NCBI RefSeq assembly: GCF_000696095.1
Contig: NZ_BAYX01000008.1
Span: 1 to 64,000 of the forward strand
DNA: 64,000 nucleotides
DNA from: Rhizobium rhizogenes NBRC 13257
Lineage (GTDB): Bacteria; Pseudomonadota; Alphaproteobacteria; Rhizobiales; Rhizobiaceae
Reading direction: 5' to 3'
The notes beneath the pieces were generated by a model that was not told the origin of the DNA, did not search any database, and worked only from the letters and a program-made list of their open reading frames with translations. Position 1 is the stretch's first letter; each line of letters begins with the position of its first letter. Below are positions 36,460-46,531 of the stretch, one piece after another. The translations under genes and the position numbers were made by a program.

Positions 36460-39400
36460 ATGAAAAAAGGTGATCATCTCTTCCTCGTCGACGGCTCCGG
36501 ATTCATTTTCCGGGCCTTCCATGCCCTGCCGCCGCTGACGCGCAAGTCCGATGGAGTGCCGGTCGGCGCCGTCTCCGGTTTCTGCAACATGTTGTGGAAG
36601 CTTTTGACCTCGGCGCGCGATACGTCGGTCGGCGTGACGCCGACGCATTTCGCCGTCATCTTCGACTATTCCTCGAAGACATTCCGTAAGGATATCTACG
36701 ACGCCTACAAGGCAAATCGCTCGGCGCCGCCGGAAGAGCTGATCCCGCAATTCGGGCTCATTCGCCAGGCAACCCGCGCCTTCAACCTGCCCTGTATCGA
36801 GACGGACGGTTTCGAGGCCGACGACATCATCGCCACCTATGCCCGCCAGGCCGAGGCAACCGGTGCCGACGTCACCATCATCTCCTCCGACAAGGACTTG
36901 ATGCAGCTCGTTACCCCAATGGTCCACATGTATGACAGCATGAAGGACAAGCAGATCGGCATTCCCGACGTCATCGAGAAATGGGGCGTGCCGCCGGAAA
37001 AGATGATCGACCTGCAGGCCCTGACCGGCGATTCGGTCGACAACGTGCCCGGCATCCCCGGCATTGGCCCGAAGACGGCGGCGCAGCTTCTGGAGACGTT
37101 CGGCGATCTCGACACGCTGCTCGCCCGCGCCGGCGAGATCAAGCAGGAGAAGCGCCGCGAAAACATCATCGCCAACGCCGATCTGGCCCGGATTTCCCGG
37201 CAGTTGGTGACGCTCAGGACCGACGTACCGCTGGAACTGCCGCTCGACGCACTGGTGCTCGAGCCGCAGAACGGCCCGAAGCTGGTCGGCTTCCTGAAGG
37301 CTATGGAATTCACCTCGCTGACGCGCCGCGTCGCCGAGGCCTGCAATTGCGATCCGACGGCGATCGAACCATCTGACGTCAAGGTCGAGTGGGGCGACAC
37401 CGCCCACGGCCCGGATCTCGATGTCGGAGACAGTGTCGAGCTCGTCGCCGGCGGCACCGTCGCGGCCGAGGGCGCTTCCGTTCCCGCGCCGGCGGTCAAG
37501 CCGCGCGTGGGTGTCGAGGGGCTGACCGAACCGGCCGACCTCACCAAGGCCCGCGCGGCAAGCTTCGCCACCGCACCGATCGACCATTCGAAATATGTCA
37601 CCATCCGCGACGTCGCCACCCTCGACCAGTGGATCGCGGATGCGCGCGAAACCGGCATCGTGGCCTTCGACACAGAGACGACGTCGCTCGATGTCATGCA
37701 AGCCGAAATCGTCGGCTTTTCGCTGGCGATTGCCGATAACAAGAACGATCCTACGGGCGCTTCCATCCGCGCCGCCTATGTCCCGCTCAACCACAAGAAT
37801 GGTGTCGGAGACCTGCTCGGTGGCGGACTTGCCGACAACCAGATCCCGCTGCGCGACGCGCTGCCGCGGCTGAAGGCGCTGCTGGAGGATACTTCCGTCC
37901 TCAAGATCGCGCAGAACCTGAAATACGACTACCTGCTGATGAAGCGCTATGGCATCGAGACCAAGGGCTTCGACGACACGATGCTGCTGTCCTACGTGCT
38001 CGACGGCGGCGCCAACGCCACGCATGGCATGGACAGCCTGTCGGAACGCTGGCTCGGCCATAAGCCGATCGCCTACAAGGACGTTGCCGGCAGCGGCAAG
38101 TCTAACATCACCTTCGACCTCGTCGATATCGACCGCGCCACAGCCTATGCCGCCGAGGATGCCGACGTGACGCTGCGCCTCTGGCTGGTGCTGAAGCCCC
38201 GACTGGCAGCAGAAAAACTCGCAACCGTCTATGAGCGCCTGGAGCGGCCGCTGGTGCCGGTGCTTGCCCATATGGAAGAGCGCGGCATCACCATCGACCG
38301 GCAAATCCTGTCGCGTCTCTCCGGCGAGCTGGCGCAGGGTGCGGCCCGGCTGGAGGACGAGATCTATACGCTCGCCGGCGAGCGTTTCAACATCGGTTCG
38401 CCCAAGCAGCTCGGCGATATCCTCTTCGGCAAGATGGGCCTTGCCGGAGGGAGCAAGACCAAGACCGGGCAGTGGTCGACCTCGGCGCAGGTGCTGGAAG
38501 ACCTGGCGGCTGCCGGCTTCGAGCTGCCACGTAAGATCGTCGACTGGCGCCAGCTCACCAAGCTGAAATCCACCTATACCGACGCACTGCCGGGCTACGT
38601 CCACCCCGAGACCAAGCGCGTCCACACCTCCTATTCGCTGGCCTCGACCACGACCGGGCGCCTGTCCTCCTCTGAGCCGAACCTGCAGAACATTCCGGTC
38701 CGCACCGCTGAAGGCCGCAAGATCCGCACGGCTTTCATCTCGACGCCCGGCCACAAGCTGATCTCGGCCGACTACAGCCAGATCGAACTGCGTGTGCTGG
38801 CGCATGTTGCCAATATTCCGCAGCTCGAGCAGGCCTTCGCCGATGGCGTCGATATTCACGCCATGACGGCGTCGGAAATGTTTGGCGTGCCGATCGAGGG
38901 CATGCCGAGCGAAGTGCGCCGCCGCGCCAAGGCAATCAACTTCGGCATCATCTACGGCATTTCGGCCTTTGGCCTTGCCAATCAGCTGTCGATCGAGCGC
39001 TCGGAAGCCGGCGACTACATCAAGAAGTATTTCGAGCGCTTCCCCGGCATTCGCGACTATATGGAAAGCACCAAGGCGACGGCGCGTGACAAGGGCTATG
39101 TCGAAACCATCTTCGGCCGCCGCGTCCATTTCCCGGAAATCCGCTCCTCCAATCCCTCCGTGCGCGCCTTTAACGAGCGCGCTTCGATCAATGCCCCTAT
39201 CCAGGGCTCGGCCGCCGACGTCATTCGCCGTGCGATGATCAAGATGGAGCCGGCGCTGGCCGATGCGGGTCTTGGCGATCGCGTTCGCATGCTGCTGCAG
39301 GTGCACGACGAATTGATCTTCGAAGTTGAGGACGCCGATGTCGAGCGCTCGACTCCGGTCATCGTCTCGGTCATGGAAAATGCCGCCATGCCGGCGGTGA

Positions 39401-39462
39401 ACATGTCCGTGCCACTGAAGGTCGATGCGCGGGCGGCGAACAATTGGGATGAGGCGCACTGA
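36460..39462 (+). CDS. polA: DNA polymerase I
   Basis: This 1000-residue repair and Okazaki-fragment polymerase has three parts. The N-terminal 5' nuclease starts LFLVDGSGFIFRAFHALPP. The 3'-5' exonuclease carries an intact FDTETTSLD near residue 403, so proofreading is expected. The polymerase domain shows DYSQIELRVLAH near 770, RRRAKAINFGIIYG near 826 and QVHDELIFEV near 947. The ATG at 36460 is chosen; an in-frame TTG at 36430 lies in the leader. An antisense frame of over 1000 codons is a high-GC shadow. Confidence 0.97.
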   Translation: MKKGDHLFLVDGSGFIFRAFHALPPLTRKSDGVPVGAVSGFCNMLWKLLTSARDTSVGVTPTHFAVIFDYSSKTFRKDIYDAYKANRSAPPEELIPQFGLIRQATRAFNLPCIETDGFEADDIIATYARQAEATGADVTIISSDKDLMQLVTPMVHMYDSMKDKQIGIPDVIEKWGVPPEKMIDLQALTGDSVDNVPGIPGIGPKTAAQLLETFGDLDTLLARAGEIKQEKRRENIIANADLARISRQLVTLRTDVPLELPLDALVLEPQNGPKLVGFLKAMEFTSLTRRVAEACNCDPTAIEPSDVKVEWGDTAHGPDLDVGDSVELVAGGTVAAEGASVPAPAVKPRVGVEGLTEPADLTKARAASFATAPIDHSKYVTIRDVATLDQWIADARETGIVAFDTETTSLDVMQAEIVGFSLAIADNKNDPTGASIRAAYVPLNHKNGVGDLLGGGLADNQIPLRDALPRLKALLEDTSVLKIAQNLKYDYLLMKRYGIETKGFDDTMLLSYVLDGGANATHGMDSLSERWLGHKPIAYKDVAGSGKSNITFDLVDIDRATAYAAEDADVTLRLWLVLKPRLAAEKLATVYERLERPLVPVLAHMEERGITIDRQILSRLSGELAQGAARLEDEIYTLAGERFNIGSPKQLGDILFGKMGLAGGSKTKTGQWSTSAQVLEDLAAAGFELPRKIVDWRQLTKLKSTYTDALPGYVHPETKRVHTSYSLASTTTGRLSSSEPNLQNIPVRTAEGRKIRTAFISTPGHKLISADYSQIELRVLAHVANIPQLEQAFADGVDIHAMTASEMFGVPIEGMPSEVRRRAKAINFGIIYGISAFGLANQLSIERSEAGDYIKKYFERFPGIRDYMESTKATARDKGYVETIFGRRVHFPEIRSSNPSVRAFNERASINAPIQGSAADVIRRAMIKMEPALADAGLGDRVRMLLQVHDELIFEVEDADVERSTPVIVSVMENAAMPAVNMSVPLKVDARAANNWDEAH

Positions 39463-39484
39463 GCGCCTTATCTCAAGCTGATTC

Positions 39485-40087
39485 CTATCGTCTTATAAGC
39501 GTTTCCAGCTCTGCGACGATCACACGGCCCGCCTCTTCCAGCGTGCCGCTATTGTCGATGTCGGCGACATCGTAGCTGCCCTGAACGGTGAGCGAGCCGC
39601 GCTCCAGCCGTTTCAGCACGTCCTCGCGGCTTTCTCGGCCGCGCGCTATCAGTCGCTCCGCCAATACTTCGCGCCGCGCCGTGACGTTGATGACCTTCAG
39701 CTTCGGAAATGCCGCCTGGAAACGATGGAGCACCGAACGGGAGCCATTGGCGACGACGAGGTGGCCGTTGGCGAGTTCGCCCTCGACATCACTAGGAATG
39801 CCATATTTCAGGCCGTGCGCCTCCCAGGAGACGGCGAAGGCGCCGTCCTGTTCCATGGCGTCGAAATCGGCGTCGGAGACGCTTCTGTGGTCTTCGTTAC
39901 CAGCATCGCCATCGCGGGTGATGACGCGACGGACGAAATGAATGTCCGACCGGCCGGCGAAATGCCGGGCGGCGAGATTCATCAGCGTATCCTTGCCGGC
40001 GCCGCTCGGGCCGACGACCACGAGCATGATCCCGGCTGTGTTTGCCGAGAGGTCCTTAGTCGGCTCTGTCTTGGCGTCGAGCGTCAT
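39485..40087 (-). CDS. phnN: Ribose 1,5-bisphosphate phosphokinase
   Basis: This 200-residue kinase is related to guanylate kinase. It converts ribose 1,5-bisphosphate to PRPP at the end of the C-P lyase pathway. The P-loop is VVGPSGAGKDTLM near residue 26. It overlaps phnM by 4 bases and is the last gene of the minus-strand phn run, 22 bases from the convergent polA stop. Confidence 0.92.
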   Translation of the reverse strand: MTLDAKTEPTKDLSANTAGIMLVVVGPSGAGKDTLMNLAARHFAGRSDIHFVRRVITRDGDAGNEDHRSVSDADFDAMEQDGAFAVSWEAHGLKYGIPSDVEGELANGHLVVANGSRSVLHRFQAAFPKLKVINVTARREVLAERLIARGRESREDVLKRLERGSLTVQGSYDVADIDNSGTLEEAGRVIVAELETLIRR

Positions 40088-41223
40088 GCCACACGCCGCC
40101 CTTCCCGCCAGACCGAGCGCGTCACCGGCACGCCGTGATCGCGGCGGACGCGCACGATATCGGCACGAAGGCCCAGGGCGATACGGCCGCGATCGTTGAG
40201 GCTGACGGTCTTGGCCGGGGTGGCGGTGACCATGGCGATCGCCTGCGACAGCGAGATGCCCTCGACCTCGTCGGCGAGGATGAAGGGTGCATGCAGCAGG
40301 CTGAGCGGCACATAATCGGAGGAGAGCACGTCGAGCACGCCGAGTTCGGCGAGATCGCGGGCGGCGATGTTGCCCGAATGCGACTTGCCGCGCACGATGT
40401 TCGGTGCGCCCATCAACACGCTCATGCCGGCCCCATGCGATGCCTTCGCCGCATCGACGCTGGTCGGGAATTCCGCCAGCCGCACGCCGTAATTGATCGC
40501 CTCGTCGACATGGGCAAGCGTCGCGTCGTCATGGCTGGCAATGGTAATACCGCGCTCATTGCAGACCTTCGAGATGGCATCGCGGTGCGGCGTCGCGTAT
40601 CGGGCCGATTCTGCCTGGCGCTTGGCGACAAAAACGGCAAAGGCCTCGTCGCTGAGACCGCGCTTCTTCTGGTAGTAGAAGATGTATTGGTCCATGGTCT
40701 GGAACTGGCGCTGGCCCGGAGCGTGGTCCATCAGCGAGACCAGGCGGACATAGGGGTCCTTCTCGAAATCCTGGAAGTGATCGAGAACGTTGTCGGAGGA
40801 GACCTCGCAGCGCAGGTGGATCAGGTGGTCGGCGCGCAGCCGGTCTTCGCGCTGTGCCGCCTGGATGGCGTCGGCCATGTCGCGCATCTCGCCCTTTTCG
40901 AAACCGCCGTCTTCGTCGGAGCCCATGCGCAGGCAGTCGAAGACGGTGGTGATGCCCGAGGTGACGATCTGGGCGTCATGTGCCTGGATGGCGGCCGTCT
41001 TGTTCCAACGCACGCCGGGGCGCGGCGAATAATGAGCTTCCAGATGGTCCGTATGCAGCTCGACCAGACCGGGGATCAGATAATCGCCCTCGAAATCCTC
41101 GCCGATACCGGACCTGCCGTCGGAAATATCGGCGATCCGCCCGTCGCGGATCAGCACGGAGCCCTCGAGGATCTTGTCTTCGAGGACGATGCGGGCATTG
41201 GAGAGGACGGTTTCTTTGGTCAT
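40084..41223 (-). CDS. phnM: Alpha-D-ribose 1-methylphosphonate 5-triphosphate diphosphatase
   Basis: This 379-residue amidohydrolase-fold enzyme removes pyrophosphate from the triphosphate intermediate of the C-P lyase pathway. Metal-site motifs are ELHTDHLEAHYSPRPG near residue 56 and IASHDDAT; SSDYVP lies near the C-terminus. The ATG at 41223 fits family length; an upstream frame to 41373 is an overlap artefact. It lies 10 bases behind the DUF1045 gene. Confidence 0.94.
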   Translation of the reverse strand: MTKETVLSNARIVLEDKILEGSVLIRDGRIADISDGRSGIGEDFEGDYLIPGLVELHTDHLEAHYSPRPGVRWNKTAAIQAHDAQIVTSGITTVFDCLRMGSDEDGGFEKGEMRDMADAIQAAQREDRLRADHLIHLRCEVSSDNVLDHFQDFEKDPYVRLVSLMDHAPGQRQFQTMDQYIFYYQKKRGLSDEAFAVFVAKRQAESARYATPHRDAISKVCNERGITIASHDDATLAHVDEAINYGVRLAEFPTSVDAAKASHGAGMSVLMGAPNIVRGKSHSGNIAARDLAELGVLDVLSSDYVPLSLLHAPFILADEVEGISLSQAIAMVTATPAKTVSLNDRGRIALGLRADIVRVRRDHGVPVTRSVWREGRRVA

Positions 41224-41233
41224 GTCAGGTCTT

Positions 41234-41926
41234 TCATTTTTGGGCGTCGGCAAGCGGCAGCCAGGAACGGACGGTAAAGGGTGCGCCGCGCTCTTCTTCG
41301 ACGAAGACGGCGAGGCCGGAAATATCGAGCGGCTTGCCGGTATGGTCGGCGAAACGATCGCGCAGCAGGTCATGGATGCCGGCCTGTTGCTCTGTCGCGA
41401 CCTTGCCGGTCAGTGTCATATGGAAGCGGAACTCGTCGTTCACGTAAGGATAGCCCCAGCGCAGCAGGTTTGCACGCTCCGCCTCGCTCAATCCCTCCGG
41501 CTTGCGCCGCGCGATATCGGCTTCGGAAAGGGCGGCGCGGAACGGCTCGAAGGTCTTGACGACTTGAGCGGCGAAATCCTGAAGCGGCTGATAGACGGCT
41601 CCCGGAACGAGCGCGAAGAACTGGCCGAGCTGGCCGAGCACAAGCTCAGGAATGGCAAAGGCCGGCGTGCGCGCGGCGAAATCGGCGGCCACATCGAGAA
41701 GATCGCGCTCCGTGACCGAGCTTGCCAGCTCGAAGGGCGCCTTCAGCGTGGCGTGAAATCCGTAACGGCGCGGGTCGGCGGTGACCTCGGCATGGTTCTC
41801 GGGCACGACGCCGATCGCCTTGTCGGAAAAGATTTCATTCGAAAAGGCATCGCGGCCGAGCCATCGGGCGGCGAGCGCCGTCAGGGGATCGGCTTTTGGC
41901 GGCGTAAAATAGAGAGCGTAGCGCAA
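41234..41926 (-). CDS. DUF1045 phosphonate-cluster protein
   Basis: This 230-residue protein of the DUF1045 family is regularly found in phn clusters. It starts with RYALYFTPP and contains two H-x-T/S-type motifs (GFHATLKAPF near residue 59 and FHMTLTGK), the pattern of 2H phosphoesterases. The most likely start is a TTG at 41926 with AAGGAA upstream. A phosphodiesterase step, such as opening a cyclic ribose phosphate, is a possible role but is inferred. Confidence 0.85.
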   Translation of the reverse strand: MRYALYFTPPKADPLTALAARWLGRDAFSNEIFSDKAIGVVPENHAEVTADPRRYGFHATLKAPFELASSVTERDLLDVAADFAARTPAFAIPELVLGQLGQFFALVPGAVYQPLQDFAAQVVKTFEPFRAALSEADIARRKPEGLSEAERANLLRWGYPYVNDEFRFHMTLTGKVATEQQAGIHDLLRDRFADHTGKPLDISGLAVFVEEERGAPFTVRSWLPLADAQK

Positions 41927-42116
41927 GGCTATATTCCTTGGAAAAATCGGCTGCGCGAGACACTGTTGGGTGATTTGCGCCAAACCGCAAGAGAGGCCAG
42001 ATGGTATCGAATCGAATCCGGCTAAACCCGGTGCGCCCGATCTTATCCTGCCCGGGCTTCCGCTAAAGGATTCCCGTGACAAAATGATGATGCGATACGG
42101 TTTTTTGTTGTCTTTT

Positions 42117-43463
42117 TTACCTGTTTTGCGTGCCCATCAGGCGTGTCCGCAGCGCGCTGGAGGCGGTGTCGAACAGAAAGACGACGATCAGGATCAGCAG
42201 CACCATATAGGCGACGTTTTCCCAATTGGCGTTGGTACGCATGGCTTCCCATAGCTTCAGGCCGATGCCGCCGGCGCCGACCGCGCCGATGATGGTGGCG
42301 CCACGCACGTTGGATTCCCATTGATAGAGCGTCTGGCTGACGATGACGGGAACGATCTGCGGCATGATGCCGTAGCGATGCACGAGGATGGTCGACGAAC
42401 CGGTGGACTTCACGCCTTCGCGCGGCTTGTTGTCGATATTCTCGAGACCCTCGGAGTAGAGCTTGCCGAGCGTGCCGGTCTCGGTGAGGAAAATTGCGCC
42501 GCTGCCGGCAAGCGGTCCGGGGCCGAAGGCGCGGGTCAGGAACAGCGCCCAGATCAGCATGTCGACCGAGCGCAGGAAGTCGAAGAAGCGTTTCAGCACC
42601 TGATTGAGCAGCCGGTTCGGCGTGATGTTACGCGCCGCCAGGAAGGCCAGCGGAAAGCCGACGACTGAGCCGAGCAGCGTGCCGAGGAAGGCCATGACGA
42701 TGGTCTGGAACAGCTTGGACCAGACATCACCGTGCTGCCAGGCGGCATTGTTCCAGACATTGTCGAAGGCGAGCGAAAGGTTCGATTCATCGGGATTGAG
42801 CCGGGGACCGGAGACGATCAGGCTGATGACTTCGCCCGCAGGCTTGTCGAAGAAGGGCGAATGCGTGTCGAAGACGAAATTCGCCCAGCCGATGAAGCGC
42901 TTGCGGATTTTCACGCGGTCCGTGGAGATGCTGACATTGCCGGCAAAACCCATGTCCACGAGGATATTATCGTCATAGACCGTCATCCAGGCGGGAACCG
43001 GCTCCGAGCCGATCACCTTTGGCACGTCGCCGGTGATGTCGATCGGGATAGTGACACCATGCGCGGTGAGGATCGCCTGTGTCTTGGTGATCGTCACGGT
43101 GCGGCTGGTGCCGCTGACCGAGACTGTCAGGCTGCCGTCGGGGTTGTTTGTCACCCAATCCGGGTGCGGATTATCACCCAGCGGCGAAAAGCGCGGATAT
43201 TTGATGCTGATCGTGTCGCCGGAAATGCGGAATTCCGGCTGTACGTCGTAGCTGACCCATTCGCTCAGATAGATGCCGACGCGCTCCCAGTGGGCCTCAG
43301 TGATGACTTTCGGCAGGTCGAAGAACCAGACGGCGTAGAAGCCGTAGAGGATCACGCCGATGAAGACCATCAGGGCGCCAAAGCGCTGGCGAAAGGATCG
43401 GTGCAGGATCTCCGGGTAGCGTGCTTCGATATCCTGCATGCGGCTGGCGTCGATAACGGACAT
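42117..43463 (-). CDS. phnE: Phosphonate ABC transporter permease, extended form
   Basis: This 448-residue permease is the second of two PhnE genes. The first membrane helix (about residues 20-40) is followed by a hydrophilic insert of roughly 190 residues, then a normal permease domain with FLGTLLGSVVGFPLAFLAARN and a C-terminal GAVGAGGIG loop. The insert is much longer than in a standard PhnE of about 270 residues and would face the periplasm. It lies 8 bases downstream of the other phnE. Confidence 0.92.
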   Translation of the reverse strand: MSVIDASRMQDIEARYPEILHRSFRQRFGALMVFIGVILYGFYAVWFFDLPKVITEAHWERVGIYLSEWVSYDVQPEFRISGDTISIKYPRFSPLGDNPHPDWVTNNPDGSLTVSVSGTSRTVTITKTQAILTAHGVTIPIDITGDVPKVIGSEPVPAWMTVYDDNILVDMGFAGNVSISTDRVKIRKRFIGWANFVFDTHSPFFDKPAGEVISLIVSGPRLNPDESNLSLAFDNVWNNAAWQHGDVWSKLFQTIVMAFLGTLLGSVVGFPLAFLAARNITPNRLLNQVLKRFFDFLRSVDMLIWALFLTRAFGPGPLAGSGAIFLTETGTLGKLYSEGLENIDNKPREGVKSTGSSTILVHRYGIMPQIVPVIVSQTLYQWESNVRGATIIGAVGAGGIGLKLWEAMRTNANWENVAYMVLLILIVVFLFDTASSALRTRLMGTQNR

Positions 43464-43471
43464 GGGCGACC

Positions 43472-44452
43472 TCAATGCTGCAGAAGGAAGGCATGTTCGC
43501 CGACGAGACGGCGACGGAGCCATGCGGAAAACTGATCGACGGCGATGATGGTGATGAAGAGCAGCAGCACGAGCGCCACCGTCTTGGCGCCGAAGCCGCG
43601 CGAGATAGACAGCTTCAGCTCCTCGCCGATGCCGCCGCCGCCGACGGCGCCGATGATGGTCGAGGCGCGGACGTTGATTTCCAGGCGCAGCAGCGCATAG
43701 GACATGAAATTCGGCATCACCTGCGGCAGGGCGCCGAAGCGGACGCGCTCCGTCCAGCTGGCGCCGACCGCTTTCATGCCCTCATCCGGCTTCATGTCGA
43801 TATTTTCGACGACTTCGTAGAAGAGCTTGCCGAGCGCGCCGATCGTGTGCAGGCCGACGGCGATGATGGCGGCGATCGGGCCGATCGACAGGATCGCCGA
43901 AAACAGCCCGGCAATGACGATCTCGGGGAAGGCGCGCAGGAATTCCATGACGCGCTTCGTCACCAGCCGCACAGGATTGGACGGCGACATGTTGCGGGCG
44001 GCAAAGAAGCTGAGAGGCAGGGCGACGATGAAACCGATGATGGTCGATACCAGCGCCACGTTGATCGTGATGATCATCAGCTCGAAATATTCGGGAATGT
44101 AGAAATTGCCCCAGACATAGACGCGGCCGAGGGGAAAATTGAATTCTTCGCCGCCAACGCCGTTTGCGCCGTTCGAGCTCGCAAGATCGAAGAGTGCGCG
44201 ATAGACGTCGGCCCAATCCTTGGGGATCAGCCAGCTCAGGAAATCGAAGAGATGCGGCAGGCGGTCGAAGAAATGGCCGGCATTGCTCTCGTCAGCGAAG
44301 CGGACGGAGCTGACGAAGGCGATGATCAGGATCGCGAGCCCGAGCCCGGTATAGAGACGGCGCCGGGCCACCATGCGGCTCCAGGCATCGCCGATCTCCT
44401 TGGCGCTGTGGGGCGCGCTCTGCATCTGTGGCTGGGCATCGGCAATCGTCAT
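43472..44452 (-). CDS. phnE: Phosphonate ABC transporter permease
   Basis: This 326-residue inner-membrane permease has the PhnE signatures FIVALPLSFFAARNMSP and ASTIIGAVGGGGIGEEL. It starts at ATG 44452 after a hairpin that separates it from phnD. It presumably pairs with the extended permease behind it to form the phosphonate channel. Confidence 0.94.
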   Translation of the reverse strand: MTIADAQPQMQSAPHSAKEIGDAWSRMVARRRLYTGLGLAILIIAFVSSVRFADESNAGHFFDRLPHLFDFLSWLIPKDWADVYRALFDLASSNGANGVGGEEFNFPLGRVYVWGNFYIPEYFELMIITINVALVSTIIGFIVALPLSFFAARNMSPSNPVRLVTKRVMEFLRAFPEIVIAGLFSAILSIGPIAAIIAVGLHTIGALGKLFYEVVENIDMKPDEGMKAVGASWTERVRFGALPQVMPNFMSYALLRLEINVRASTIIGAVGGGGIGEELKLSISRGFGAKTVALVLLLFITIIAVDQFSAWLRRRLVGEHAFLLQH

Positions 44453-44480
44453 GAAAAATACCGCCTTGAAAAATAGCAAA

Positions 44481-44504
44481 GAGGCGGCCGTTGCCGGCCG
44501 CCTC
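44481..44504 (-). terminator. Hairpin between phnD and phnE
   Basis: A perfect 10-bp stem (44481-44490 and 44495-44504, GAGGCGGCCG and its complement) has a 4-base loop. On the minus strand it is followed by TTTGCTATTTTT. As in the iron operon of this window, it should reduce read-through and favour the binding protein. Confidence 0.75.
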
Positions 44505-44520
44505 GCAGTCAGGACGAAGA

Positions 44521-45426
44521 TCAGCCGCCGATGGCAGCTTTGCGAACTTCGATAACGGCGTTGTAGAAGTCCGGCTTGACCTTGACGTAGCCTTTGAAGT
44601 CGCCGCCTTCGATGGCGTTGAAGCACTTGGCGTCGGCGGTCGGGAGCTTCAGGAAGAAGTCAGTCAGCTTGGTCTGCCATTCGGCGCCGAGCGCGTTGCG
44701 AACGACGAGCGGGCCGTTCGGGATCAGCGGCGAACGCCAGACTTCGACGAGCTTGTTCGGGTCGACGGCGCCCTTGTCGACTTCCTTGCGGAAGGTGCCG
44801 GAGGTGTAGCCGTCCTTGAAGTCGCCGAGGCCCGAGGAGTCGTCGACAGCGACGTCGACCTTGCCGTCATAGGCGGCGAGCAGGTTGTTCTCGTGACCGC
44901 CGTTGAACTGGGTCGAGGCGAAGAACTTGTCGTTCGGCATGCCGGTGTCCTTCGGGATCTGCGTCAGCGGAACGAGATAGCCCGAGGTGGAGTCCGGATC
45001 GGCGTAGCCGAGCTTCTTGCCCTTGGCGTCCTTGATGCTCTTGATGCCGGAGGACTTGAGCGCGAGACCGATCGAGTAGTAGCCGGTCGAGCCGTCAGCC
45101 TGCTGCGTGGTCAGGATCGGGGTGACGGCCTTCGGGTCCTTGATGGCGACGGCTGCATAGCCGGAAGCGCCGAGTTCGGCGAAGTCGAGTGTGCCGCCGA
45201 GCAGGCCCTGGATAACGCCGTCATAGTCGGCGGCCGGGAACAGCGATACCTTCTCGAAGCCGAATTCCTTCTTCAGGTGATCGGAGAGGCAGGCATAGTT
45301 GCGCAGGCGGTCGGCTTCGTTTTCGCCACCGAGAATACCGACGCGGAATTCCTTGAGGTCCTGAGCGGCAGCGCCGCCAGCAAGCGCGAGAAGCGCCGTG
45401 GCTGCAAGAAGGGTCTTCTTCAACAT
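44521..45426 (-). CDS. phnD: Phosphonate ABC transporter substrate-binding protein
   Basis: This 301-residue periplasmic protein has a signal peptide (residues 1-21, ending GGAAA). The PhnD fold is supported by RVGILGGENEADRL near residue 28, ELGASGYAA, STSGYLVPL and FKDGYTSGTFR. AGGAG lies upstream of the ATG. It follows phnC by 95 bases and supplies phosphonates to the permeases. Confidence 0.94.
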   Translation of the reverse strand: MLKKTLLAATALLALAGGAAAQDLKEFRVGILGGENEADRLRNYACLSDHLKKEFGFEKVSLFPAADYDGVIQGLLGGTLDFAELGASGYAAVAIKDPKAVTPILTTQQADGSTGYYSIGLALKSSGIKSIKDAKGKKLGYADPDSTSGYLVPLTQIPKDTGMPNDKFFASTQFNGGHENNLLAAYDGKVDVAVDDSSGLGDFKDGYTSGTFRKEVDKGAVDPNKLVEVWRSPLIPNGPLVVRNALGAEWQTKLTDFFLKLPTADAKCFNAIEGGDFKGYVKVKPDFYNAVIEVRKAAIGG

Positions 45427-45521
45427 GGGTTCGTCTCCTGGTTAACCGGTGTGTCCCCGGATGTCTTCGGTCTGAAAAAATGCGCCCTTGACGCGGGCTC
45501 TCGATCGCGGCCGGCTCCCTC

Positions 45522-46376
45522 TCAGGGACCGGCCAGTGCCAGCGGTTGCGGGCCGGCGGATGCATGTGCCGCGGCTTGCACGGCCTGATCGGGAATGTTG
45601 ATGGCGGTCGACGTCATCGTCTCGTCGACACCGGCGCCATCCTTGTCGGTGCCGTAGATTTCCTTGACGGCTGCGGCCGTCAGGTCGGACGGCTTGCCGT
45701 CGAAGACGACACGGCCGGCGGCCATGCCGACGATGCGTTCGCAATAGTTGCGGGCCGTATCCAGCGTATGCAGGTTGGTGATGACGGTGATGCCTTCGCG
45801 CTCGTTGATGTCGCGCAAAGCGTCCATGACGATCTTGGCGTTGAGCGGATCGAGCGAGGCGATCGGCTCGTCGGCGAGCATCATCTTCGGCTGCTGCATC
45901 AGCGCGCGGCAGATGGCGACGCGCTGCTGCTGGCCGCCCGACAGCGTGCCGGCCATCTGCAAGGCGGTCTGCTCGATGCCGAGGCGCTCGAGTGCCGCGA
46001 TCGCTTCGATGCGCTCTTCGCGGGTGAAGACCGAGAGAAGGCTCATGACGGTCGAGCGCTGGTTGAGGCGGCCGAGCATGACGTTGGTCAAGACGTCGAG
46101 GCGCGGGACCAGGTTGAACTGCTGGAAGATCATGGCGCAGTCGCGCTGCCAGTTGCGCAGCGCCCGGCCACTCAGCTTGGAAACCTCGGTGCCGGCGAAA
46201 TGGATCGAGCCGGAAGTCGGGTCGGCGAGGCGGTTGATCATGCGCAGCAGCGTGGACTTGCCGGCGCCCGAGCGGCCGATGACGCCAACCATCTGTCCTT
46301 GCGGAATGTCCAACGTCACGGAATCGACAGCGAGCTTGTTTCCGAACCGGCGCGAGACATTCTTGAGCTCGAACAT
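45522..46376 (-). CDS. phnC: Phosphonate ABC transporter ATP-binding protein
   Basis: This 284-residue ATPase has Walker A GRSGAGKSTLL near residue 36, the signature LSGGQQQRVAICRAL and Walker B MMLADEPIASLD. The ATG at 46376 gives the normal start (FELKNVSRRFG); the open extension to 46739 is not real. It is the first gene of phnCDEE and has a candidate Pho box about 155 bases upstream. Confidence 0.94.
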   Translation of the reverse strand: MFELKNVSRRFGNKLAVDSVTLDIPQGQMVGVIGRSGAGKSTLLRMINRLADPTSGSIHFAGTEVSKLSGRALRNWQRDCAMIFQQFNLVPRLDVLTNVMLGRLNQRSTVMSLLSVFTREERIEAIAALERLGIEQTALQMAGTLSGGQQQRVAICRALMQQPKMMLADEPIASLDPLNAKIVMDALRDINEREGITVITNLHTLDTARNYCERIVGMAAGRVVFDGKPSDLTAAAVKEIYGTDKDGAGVDETMTSTAINIPDQAVQAAAHASAGPQPLALAGP

Positions 46377-46531
46377 GAAGCTTTCCCTTTCGCCGCTGCT
46401 TTGGTCCGCAGCTGGCATTGACGTCGCGCTACTAACTATGAATAGGCACAGGTGCCTTGGCTCAAAACGGAATTTCGAGCGGCTGTGCGCCAAGTATAGG
46501 CAACGCATTATCGCCGCTTCATGAAGCTCCG

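Noticed and set aside
36376..39459. Minus-strand open frame of about 1027 codons opposite polA
   Set aside because: It is fully antisense to a clear DNA polymerase I gene, has no family features and is explained by codon bias at high GC.
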